Source: Streptomyces sp. NA04227
GTDB taxonomy: Bacteria > Actinomycetota > Actinomycetes > Streptomycetales > Streptomycetaceae
Direction of reading: 5' to 3'
DNA: 64,000 nucleotides
NCBI RefSeq assembly: GCF_013364195.1
Contig: NZ_CP054918.1
Span: 4,887,001 to 4,951,000 of the forward strand
Part shown: piece by piece, positions 1-8,300 of the stretch
Position numbering within the stretch: the stretch's first letter is position 1
Layout of the letters: every line of letters starts with the position of its first letter
Translations under genes and position numbers: made by a program
Notes under the pieces: generated by a model
Seen by the model: only the letters and a program-made list of their open reading frames with translations
Database searches by the model: none
Told to the model about the DNA's origin: nothing

Positions 1-75
1 TGCTCGTGCCCGTAGGGCAAAGCAGACCAGCGGTAGAGAACAGCGGATCAAAGGGGAGAAGGGGAGGCCGTCGCC

Positions 76-2128
76 GTGGGGGACAGCGTCGTGCAACCGC
101 TGAACGTCGACGAACCGACCGTGATCGGCCCCTACCGGCTGCTCGGGCGGCTCGGCTCCGGCGGGATGGGCCGGGTCTACCTGGGACGCAGCGCGGGCGG
201 GCGCACCGTGGCCGTGAAGGTGGTGCATCCGCACTTCGCGCTCGACGAGGAGTTCCGGATCCGTTTCCGGCGCGAGGTCGCGGCGGCGCGCAAGGTCGGC
301 GGCGCCTGGACCGCGCCCGTACTCGACGCCGACCCCGAGGCCACCGTGCCCTGGGTGGCGACCGGTTACGTGGCGGGCCCCTCGCTGACGCAGGCGGTCA
401 CCGGACCCCAGGGCGGCCCGCTGCCCGAGGCCGCACTGCGCGTCCTCGGCGCCGGACTGGCCGAGGCCCTGTCCGAGGTGCACGCCCAGGGACTCGTCCA
501 CCGGGACGTGAAGCCGTCCAACGTGCTGCTCGCGCTCGACGGCCCCCGGCTCATCGACTTCGGCATCGCCCGCGCGGTCGACGGCACCACCTCGCTCACC
601 TCCACCGGCGCCTCCATCGGCTCGCCGGGCTACATGGCACCGGAACAGATCCTCGGCGAGCCCGTCACCGGCGCCGCGGACGTCTTCTCCCTGGGCGCCG
701 TCCTCGTCTACGCCGCCTCCGGACGGCCCCCGTTCCCCGGCGACACCTCGGCCGCCCTGCTCTACAAGGTCGTTCACTCCGAGCCCCAACTCGGCGAACT
801 CCAAGGTGAGTTGCGCGAACTGGCGGCTCGCTGCCTGAGCAAGAACCCGGCAGCCCGCCCCACCCCGGCGGACCTCGCGACCGCGCTCGCGCCGGGCGGC
901 GTACGGGAGTTGGTACTTACGGGCTGGCTGCCCGCTCACCTCGTCGAACGCGTGAGCCGTACCGCCGTGGGCTTGCTCGACCTGGACGCGGACACCGAAC
1001 CGGGGACAGGGCAGGGTGCGGGGCCGGGGACACAGCCCGGAACGCCGCCGGGAACCCACCCTGGAACGCACCCTGGAACGCAGCCGGTTGGGCATGAGGG
1101 TGCGGACGCGGCGGCCGACTCCCCGGGTTCCGGGGCCTTGCCCCACGCCGACCTGCCGCAGCAGGCGACGGGACAGGTCACGCCGACGCCGACCCCCACT
1201 CCAACGCCGACGCCCAGCCCACCACCGACCCCCACACCCGCCCCTCCCCAACTCGCCACCCCCGCAAGGCGTGTTCGGCCCCCCGGACCCCTCCTACGGA
1301 GCCGCCCCCACCTGGCCGCCCGCCGCCACGGGACAGCCTTCGTACGCCCTCGGCAACGTCGGGCACGTCGGGCACGTCGGGCACGTTGGGTATCCGGCGG
1401 CGGGGAGCGACGGCAACGACGGGCACGACGGGAACGCGACGACCGGCACGGACGCGCGGCCCGGCACCGGCCCCACCCCCGGCCCCGACCGCACCGACCA
1501 CCCCGCTCCCGGTACCGGCGCTGGCACCGATCCCCGCCCCGCCCCCACCGGAAAGCTCTCGCTGACGGTGGACACCGCATCGACTCCCGTCGGGCCCAAC
1601 AACCGTGGCCGCAGGCTCAGTTGCACCGTGGCGCTCGCGGTGGCCGGGGCGTTGGCGGCGGTCACGGTGGGCTCGGTCTTCGTGTTCGACCTGGTGGGCG
1701 GGTCCTCGGACAACGCGGCCGACGGTGCGTCGCCGAGCGGGAAGCAGTCCAGTACGCCCGGCGACGGGCACTCCACCTCGGTCCCGGCCGGTTACCTCGG
1801 CACCTGGGAGGGTCCGGCCCGTGCCCGTACCAACGACTGGCCGATGGGCACCTTCCGGCTCACCGTGAAGAAGGCGGCGCCCGGCGAGAAGTTCGCCGTG
1901 ATGCGGCAGACCGACCAGCTCGGCGGCGTCTGCGAGGTGGACCTGCGGCTTCAGTCGGTCACCGCGCGGGAGATCGTGGCGAACGCGCAGGGCCGCGCCG
2001 ACTCGCGGCCCACCTGTACGAAGAACGTGCACAAGGTCCACCTGGTGCTCACCGGCCAGGACCTCTCGTACATCTCGGAGAACGAGCAGTCCGGGAAGCC
2101 CAAGGCCCGTATGGAGAAGGTGGATTGA
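76..2128 (+). CDS. Transmembrane Ser/Thr protein kinase, interrupted by an apparent -1 frameshift
   Basis: Hanks-type kinase of the PknB-like bacterial class. Seen: glycine loop GSGGMG at residues 27-32, invariant Lys48 in VAVK, catalytic HRDVKPSN at 142-149, DFG at 161-163 and SPGYMAPE before 190, so the catalytic domain is intact. GTG 76 follows a GGAG-rich stretch at 55-67. After about residue 390 the starting frame turns into Arg-rich nonsense, while the +2 frame continues as a plausible linker, one membrane helix (nt 1615-1700) and an extracellular domain ending at the stop at 2126-2128. The switch lies in a C5 run (1259-1263); one extra C would fuse the two frames. As written, the first frame would run to 2178 and give a 700-residue protein lacking the membrane anchor. 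Sequencing error, recent mutation or slippage cannot be told apart here. Confidence 0.85.
1036..1393 (+). repeat. Short in-frame tandem repeats in the kinase linker
   Basis: Four 12-bp units (1036-1083) encode a PGT-H/Q/P repeat, and three exact 9-bp GTCGGGCAC units plus one degenerate copy (1358-1393) encode a GHV repeat in the downstream frame. Between them lies a Pro/Thr dipeptide tract. Such arrays expand and contract easily, and this one flanks the C-run where the reading frame breaks. Confidence 0.85.
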
Positions 2129-2149
2129 GGAGTCCCGCGCGGGGACTCC
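2129..2149. terminator. Bidirectional hairpin between convergent kinase and TetR genes
   Basis: Perfect 8-bp stem GGAGTCCC/GGGACTCC with a 5-nt GC loop, beginning directly after the kinase stop and ending 25 nt before the TetR stop. There is no T-tract, which is usual for Streptomyces terminators. Confidence 0.6.
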
Positions 2150-2174
2150 CGGGCGCGGATTCCCGCCCGACTGC

Positions 2175-2807
2175 CTAACCCCGCCGCGCCCGTCGGCAGG
2201 ACCCGGTGAACACGCGGCCGAGCTGGTCGTCCAGTGCCCCGAGAACGGCCGGCCCGGGTGTGCCGTCCGGGTCGATGTGGGTGTGCAGGGCGAGTCCTTC
2301 CGTGAACGCGACGATGCGCAGGGCCAGTTGGGCGGCGTCGGTGCCCTCGGGGACCTCGCCGCATGCCGTGCCGTTGTCGATGGCGCGGGCGACCCGTGAG
2401 CGGATGCCCTCCAGGGTCTGCCGCTGAACGGCGGCCAGACGCGCGCTGTGCGCGGCCCGGTCGGCGAAGGCGAGGCGGACCGGGAACTCGGCGCGGCGGA
2501 CGTCGTCGAGCGGGATCAGCTCGGCAAGCGCCTGCCGCAGCATCTCGGCGATGGTGCGGCCGTCGGCCTCGCCCTGGTTCGCCAACTCCGCGACACGGGC
2601 GGTGAATTGGCCGTTCACGCGGGTGAACGTGGCCAACAGCATCTCGTCCTTGGTCTTGAAGTAGTGCTGCACCAGGCCCACGGACACCCCCGCTTCGGCG
2701 GCGGTCCGCGCGACGGTCACGGCGGCGAGCCCGTCCCGCACGATCAGACGTTGGACGGCGGCACTGATCTGCCCCTGGCGGGCGTCATGGTCGGCAACTC
2801 TCGGCAC
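2175..2807 (-). CDS. TetR/AcrR-family transcriptional repressor
   Basis: A 210-residue DNA-binding regulator. The N-terminal helix-turn-helix is clear around residues 30-55 (the AAEAGVSVGLVQHYF stretch followed by KTKDEML), and the C-terminal ligand and dimerisation domain is of ordinary length. It is divergent from the serine hydrolase at 2869, and a perfect 24-bp palindrome (2829-2852) lies between the two starts, so it very probably represses both itself and the hydrolase. The inducing ligand cannot be read from sequence. The gene converges on the kinase, with a hairpin between them. Confidence 0.9.
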   Translation of the reverse strand: MPRVADHDARQGQISAAVQRLIVRDGLAAVTVARTAAEAGVSVGLVQHYFKTKDEMLLATFTRVNGQFTARVAELANQGEADGRTIAEMLRQALAELIPLDDVRRAEFPVRLAFADRAAHSARLAAVQRQTLEGIRSRVARAIDNGTACGEVPEGTDAAQLALRIVAFTEGLALHTHIDPDGTPGPAVLGALDDQLGRVFTGSCRRARRG

Positions 2808-2828
2808 CCGAGGACCGTATCGCGTGCT

Positions 2829-2852
2829 ATAACCGTATGGCCATACGGTTAT
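2829..2852. promoter_or_regulatory. Perfect 24-bp palindrome, probable TetR operator
   Basis: The half-site ATAACCGTATGG is followed immediately by its exact reverse complement. It sits 22 nt upstream of the TetR start and 17 nt upstream of the hydrolase start, where a dimer would occlude both promoters. Length and symmetry are typical of a TetR-family operator. Confidence 0.85.
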
Positions 2853-2868
2853 TCGGAGGGAATCCTTG

Positions 2869-4122
2869 ATGATGCGGCGACGCGCAACTCACCTGTTAGG
2901 CACGGCATTTGGCCCCGCTGTGGCTCTCGCCCTGGTGCTCGGTCTGCTGACGCCGTCTGCCGGTACGGCCGCCGCCGAGCGGCCCCGTGACGGACGCACG
3001 GCGGACGGCGGTCCCCGCACGGCGGACGGCGGCCGCGAGGAGGCGAGGCTGCGCGCGCTGGCCGAGCGGGTGGTGGCCGCGCCGAACCCCAACCCGGGTG
3101 CCCTGCTGCTCGCCCGCGACGGATCGCACCACAGCCACGGCACGGCGGGTGTCGCCGACCGGGCGGCCGGTACGCCGATGCGGCGGGACCTGAAGTTCCG
3201 TGCCGGAAGCGTCACCAAGACCTTCACCGCCACGGTCGTCCTGCAACTCGTCGCCGAGCACCGGCTGCGGCTCGACGACACCGTGCAGCGGCTGCTGCCC
3301 GACCAGGTCCTCCCCGGCAACGCCCTGTCCGGTCCGCCCGTCACCGTCCGCCAGCTCCTCAACCACACGAGCGGCCTGTACGACTACATCGACGGGCTGC
3401 TGCCCCACTTCCGCACGCTCGACCAGTACTGGCCCCGCGAGCAGCTGATCGGCATCGGCCTCGCCGAGCCCCGGTACTTCCCGGAGCCCGGCACCCGCTT
3501 CCGCTACTCCAACACCAACTACCTGCTGCTCGACCTGATCGTGGAACGGCTCACCGACCGCGACCTGCGCACCAACCTCGAACGCCGGATCTTCGCGCCG
3601 CTCGGGCTGCGCGACACCTCGTACCCGCTGGCGAAGACCACCATCGACGGCGCTCATGTCCACGGCTACGCGGACGTCACCCCCCTGTTGCCGGACGCGC
3701 CGGGTGCCACCCGGTACGACGTCACCGGCTTCAGCCCGTCCGAGGCCGGGGCGTCGGGCGCGCTGGTGACCACCGCGGACGACCTCGCACGCTTCTACCG
3801 GGCCCTGCTGCGCGGCCGCCTGCTGCCCGCGCACCTCCTGCACCGCATGCTCACCGACACCGTTCCCACCACCGGCGCCGCCGCCCCGCCCGCCGTCGGG
3901 TACGGCCTGGGCATGTACGTCTACGCCACCGACTGCGGTCTCGCGTACGGCCACGGCGGCAGCGCCCCCGGATATCTGACCTATGTCCTCAACAGCCGCG
4001 ACGGGCGCGAGCAGCTCGTCGCCCACACCAACTGGAACTCGTTCACCGACACGGGGATCGACAAGGACTTCTGGGCCGCCTTCCAGCAGGGCTACTGCGA
4101 CCCCGGGACCGTCAAGCCGTGA
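2869..4122 (+). CDS. Secreted serine hydrolase, beta-lactamase/D-Ala-D-Ala carboxypeptidase (class C-like) family
   Basis: An N-terminal signal peptide (basic start, hydrophobic core to about residue 35) exports the protein. The serine penicillin-recognising triad is complete: SVTK (Ser114/Lys117), YSN (Tyr213/Asn215) and HGG (His362). The fold matches class C beta-lactamase/DD-peptidase proteins, so it may act on peptidoglycan peptides or a related amide or ester. Sequence does not show beta-lactam resistance. Three start codons lie in a row (TTG 2866, ATG 2869, ATG 2872); 2869 has the best spacing from GGAGGG at 2855-2860. The TetR operator lies directly upstream. The 3' end overlaps the convergent NUDIX gene by 11 nt. 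Confidence 0.88.
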   Translation: MMRRRATHLLGTAFGPAVALALVLGLLTPSAGTAAAERPRDGRTADGGPRTADGGREEARLRALAERVVAAPNPNPGALLLARDGSHHSHGTAGVADRAAGTPMRRDLKFRAGSVTKTFTATVVLQLVAEHRLRLDDTVQRLLPDQVLPGNALSGPPVTVRQLLNHTSGLYDYIDGLLPHFRTLDQYWPREQLIGIGLAEPRYFPEPGTRFRYSNTNYLLLDLIVERLTDRDLRTNLERRIFAPLGLRDTSYPLAKTTIDGAHVHGYADVTPLLPDAPGATRYDVTGFSPSEAGASGALVTTADDLARFYRALLRGRLLPAHLLHRMLTDTVPTTGAAAPPAVGYGLGMYVYATDCGLAYGHGGSAPGYLTYVLNSRDGREQLVAHTNWNSFTDTGIDKDFWAAFQQGYCDPGTVKP

Positions 4123-4633
4123 CCGTGTGCGCCAGCGGATACACGTAGGCCGGTGGATGGTCGATGGGCAGGTCCGGGCGCCAGGTGGTGAGGACCTGGC
4201 CGCTGGGGACGAAGAGCGGGTCGGGCAGGGAGTCGGGGGAGTGCCAGGACCAGTGCGCGACCAGGTGCGGTTCGGCAGCGAAGGGGCGGCCCGTGTGGTG
4301 GTGGACGCGGGCCGCCATCGTCACCCGGGTCACCCCGCCGACTCCGTCGAGCAGCATCGCCAGGATCTCGACGTCCTCCGGTACCGCCAACAGGCCGGTC
4401 TCCTCGGCGAGTTCACGTACCACGGCCGCCGCCACGGACTCGTTCTCGACCTTGCCGCCGGGCAGTTCGTGTACGCCGGAGCGGTGCCGGCCGAGCAGTA
4501 TCCGGCCGTCCTCGTCGGTCACGATGATGCCGACACCGAGCGCGGCGTGCGGCACGGGCGGTTCGGGAGGGCGCGGCGCGGTACCGACGCGGACGCCGGA
4601 CGCGGGGGTCTCGCCGGGGGCCTCAAGGGTCAC
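4112..4633 (-). CDS. NUDIX hydrolase
   Basis: A 173-residue protein with a complete Nudix box (GX5EX7REUXEEXGU), visible as the GGKVENE segment followed by RELAEETGL at about residues 59-81. These enzymes hydrolyse nucleoside diphosphates linked to another group, using metal bound by the glutamates. The substrate is unknown; the MutT-like size fits sanitation of oxidised or non-standard nucleotides. GTG at 4633 is preceded by AGGAGAAG. It lies 30 nt downstream of the membrane-protein gene at 4664-5317 on the same strand and may be cotranscribed. Confidence 0.88.
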   Translation of the reverse strand: MTLEAPGETPASGVRVGTAPRPPEPPVPHAALGVGIIVTDEDGRILLGRHRSGVHELPGGKVENESVAAAVVRELAEETGLLAVPEDVEILAMLLDGVGGVTRVTMAARVHHHTGRPFAAEPHLVAHWSWHSPDSLPDPLFVPSGQVLTTWRPDLPIDHPPAYVYPLAHTVTA

Positions 4634-4663
4634 GGTTCTTCTCCTGGTGGGGAGTTGAGAGAG

Positions 4664-5317
4664 TTACGTGACCGAGGGTGCCGGGGAATCCTCTGCTTGG
4701 GGAGAGGAACTCCGGCCGAGCCGCTGCCGCAGCAACTCGGCCCCGACGAGCAGGGCCGCCCCCAGCACGAAGCCGAGCAGGATCACCGCCCAGGCGTACG
4801 GCGCGTGCGCGTGGACCCAGCAGTAGGCACTGAACGAGGAGTCCCCGTCGGAGCACGACCTGCCACGGCGGCTCTTCGGTCGCAGCGTCTGCATGCTGAG
4901 GGCGAAGAGCATCACACAGGCTGCCCAGCCGGGCACCGAGGTGGCTGCCAGAACGACCGAACGGGCCCGGCGCAGCTTGAAGTTGGTGCGCGTCAGTGGC
5001 CAGATAGCGAGCGTCAGGGCGAGCGGCCAGGCGCCCCCGACGGTGAGCGCGAAGCCGTAGCCCGCACCGGGCCAGTGCGGCGCCACCTCGTGCCACCAGT
5101 CGGCCGCGAGCCGGCCGGGACCGAGCACCAACCCCACGAACACGGCCATGCCGCCCGTGATGCACAGCGCCACGAAGCCGCCGTCCTTGAGCTTCTGCCC
5201 CCAGGGCTTCCTCGCCTTGTCCGGCTTGTGCCCCGGCCCCGGCGTACGGACCGACCGGCCGGGCCGGTATGCGGCCGCGGCAGCTCTGCGCCGCCCCGGC
5301 TTCGCCGATCCGGCCAT
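4664..5317 (-). CDS. Four-helix membrane protein of unknown function
   Basis: A 217-residue protein with a basic N-terminal tail (about 45 residues) and four predicted membrane helices near residues 47-67, 86-107, 120-141 and 174-195. The loop between helices 3 and 4 carries two cysteines and would be extracytoplasmic if the N-terminus is inside. The ATG is preceded by GAGGAG. It begins 51 nt downstream of eccC on the same strand and is probably read from the same transcript. No enzymatic motif is seen. A role as accessory membrane component of the type VII-like apparatus is inference from position only. Confidence 0.75.
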   Translation of the reverse strand: MAGSAKPGRRRAAAAAYRPGRSVRTPGPGHKPDKARKPWGQKLKDGGFVALCITGGMAVFVGLVLGPGRLAADWWHEVAPHWPGAGYGFALTVGGAWPLALTLAIWPLTRTNFKLRRARSVVLAATSVPGWAACVMLFALSMQTLRPKSRRGRSCSDGDSSFSAYCWVHAHAPYAWAVILLGFVLGAALLVGAELLRQRLGRSSSPQAEDSPAPSVT

Positions 5318-5368
5318 CCCAACTCCTCTGATTCCTGGCTCTGTTGTTCCGCTGTTCCGTGTGCGGAC

Positions 5369-8300
5369 CTACTGCGGCGTCGTCACCGTGAAGTGCTCGC
5401 CGTCGCCGAGGTGCAGCAGGCCCCTGCCCGGGGTGATCTGGCCGCCGACCATGCCGCGGTTGGTGCGGATGCCGATGAGGTCGCCCGCGGAGGTGTCCTG
5501 CGGGGAGAGCAGGATGCCGCGGCGGGCCTTCTTCGCGTCCACCTGCCAGCCGGAGAAGCCGCTGCAGACGTCCTCCTCGTCACCGGCGATGATCAGCGCG
5601 AGCCCGGTGTCCGCGCCGCGCTGCACGATCCGCTTGAAGTGGCTCTCGGCGTCGCAGTCCTCCAGGATCTCGCCGTCGTCGACGAGCACCACGATCGGCT
5701 CCTCCAGTGAGGCCGAGCCGATGACCTCCTCGAAGTCGTCCTCGTCGATGTCGTCCTCGACGAAGACCTTCAACACCTGCTCGTGGCCCTCCAGTTCACG
5801 CAGCGGCGACTTGCGCGGCGCCGCGATCACCAGCCGTACGCCCTGGTTCAGGTAGGACCGCGCGAAGTTCATCATCACCGTGGAACGGCCCGACTTGGCC
5901 GGTCCCGCCACCACGAACGACGGCACACCCGAGGCGAGGTCCGGGCCGTAGCCCATGAGTTCGTCGCCGCCGATGCCGACCAGACCCCACAGCTTCGAAC
6001 GCGAGAGCTCCGGGTCGCGCAGCTCCCAGGCCTCGTCGAAGGAGACCCGGCTGGGCAGCGTGTCCACCCTGAACGGCCGCTGCGCACGCGGGACTTCGGC
6101 GTCGCGCTCGGTCGCCGCCTCCCCGATCGCGCTCAGCGCCGCCGCCTGACCCTGACCCGTGGAGTCCTCGCTGAGCAGCGCGAACTGTGTCTCCGTACCC
6201 GACTCGTTGCGGTAGGCACGGCCGGGCGGGATCTCCTCGGGGACCTTCTTGGCGGGGATGCCGAGCATCGAGAAGTCGGAGCGGTCGGCAAGGCGCAGAC
6301 CGTACTTGTCCTCGGTGAGCGAGGAGATACGGCCCACCAGGAGCTGACGGTCACCGGTAAGGACCAGGTGGATGCCGACGCTCGCGCCCTCGCGCATCAT
6401 CGCGGTCAGCTCGTCGGTCAGCGCACCGTGGTCCACCTCGCCGAGGGTGGGCAGCCAGCCCTCCCAGCGGTCGAGCAGCACGACCAGGTGCGGCAGCCGC
6501 TGCGCCGCCTCCGAGGCGGCCCGCTGCTCCCCGATGTCCGCGAAGCCGCTTTCGGCCAACAGGTCCTGGCGGCGCGAGAGTTCGTTCTTCAGCCGGTTCA
6601 CCAGACGAACCACACGCTCGGTCTGGTTACGGCTGACCACCGCACCGCAGTGCGGCAGCCGGGTCAGCGCGTTGAGCGCGCCGTTGCCGCAGTCGATGCC
6701 GTACAGATGCACGTCCGCGCACGAGTGGGTACGCGCCAGCGAACCCGCGATCGTCCGCAGCACCTGCGAACGGCCACTGCGCGGCGCACCACCGATCATC
6801 AGATGCCCGAAGTGCGCGAAGTCCACCACGACCGGGCGGCGCGCCTGGTCGGCGGGCAGGTCCTCGACACCGTACGGAGCGGGCGCCAGCTTGCCCGCGG
6901 CCGCGTTCGCGAGTACCGGCACCTCGATCTCGTCGAGCAACAGGGTCTCGCCGAGCGCGGGCAGCCACGGGCTGTGCTGCGCCGGGATGCCCATCGAGGC
7001 GTTGCCCGCCCGGATCGCGTCCACCAGCACCTTGAGGTCGGTGACCTCCTCTTCCTCGCGCTGCTCCGCCTTCGGCTTGGTGAGCGCCTGGCGGCCAAGC
7101 TCGTTCCAGTCCAGGGCGCCCACCCACGGCGCGAGCGCCTGCGGATCGGCGGCACCCGGACGGCGGCCACCGACCCGGCCGGACTGGAACGGCACCAGCG
7201 AGGCGTGCCCGAGGCGTACGTACGCGCGGCCCGGCGTGGACTTGGAGATGTGACCGGCCTCCGGCGCGTCGATGACGTCCGAGGACTCACCGGCGTCCGT
7301 CACGCGCAGCGCGATACGCAGGTTGGTGTTGGCGCGGATCTCGGGCGAGACCACACCACTGGGGCGCTGCGTCGCGAGCAGCAGGTGGATGCCGAGCGAA
7401 CGGCCTCGCTGCGCGATGTTGACCAGACCCGTCACGAAGTCCGGCAGGTCACGCACCATCGAGGCGAACTCGTCGATCACGATGAGCAGTCGGGGCAGCG
7501 GGGCGTGCGAGGGGTCGCGGCGTACCAGGTCCTGGTAGTCCTCGATGTCCTTGGCGTCCGCCGCCGCCAGAATGTGCTCGCGGCGCTTGAGCTCGGCGCC
7601 CAGCGACTCCAGGGCACGCTCCACCAGGTGCGCGTCGAGGTCGGTGACCATACCGACGGTGTGCGGCAGCTTCACACAGTCCTTGAACGCCGAGCCGCCC
7701 TTGTAGTCGACGAGGACGAACGTCATGTTCTCGGGGGTGTTGGCCACCGCGAGGGCCGCCACGATCGTCTGCAGCAGCTCCGACTTACCCGAACCCGTGG
7801 TACCGGCGATCAGACCGTGCGGCCCGTCCTTGCGCATGTCGATACCGAACGCGCCGTCGTAGGACTCACCGATCATCGCCAGCGTCGACTGGCCGCCCAT
7901 CCGCCAGCGCGCCGTGATCGCCTCCGGCGTCGGCGGCTCCAGCTGGAGCACGTCGAGCAGCCGGCTGGAACCGGGCAGCGCCGAGTCCTCGGTCTCGCCG
8001 CTGATGTCGCGCAGCGCGGACAGCGACCGCGCGAGCCGGCCGCACCAGGCGGGCGAGACGAACTCGGGCCGCACACTCAGGATCCGGTCCGAGCCCGACT
8101 GCTCCACCCGCAGCCGCAGTTCCTCCGCCTGCTCGCGGTCCGGCTGCTCCTGGGTGGGGTGCCAGGCCTGGAAGGAGGGGAAACCGCCTTGGCCCTGGGG
8201 GGAGTTGGCGGCAGCGGCGGGCGGCGCGTACTGGTCGACGCCCGCCCTCGGCGCCCGCTCGTCCGGCTTCGGCTCGGCCACCACGACCGCCTGGCACTCG

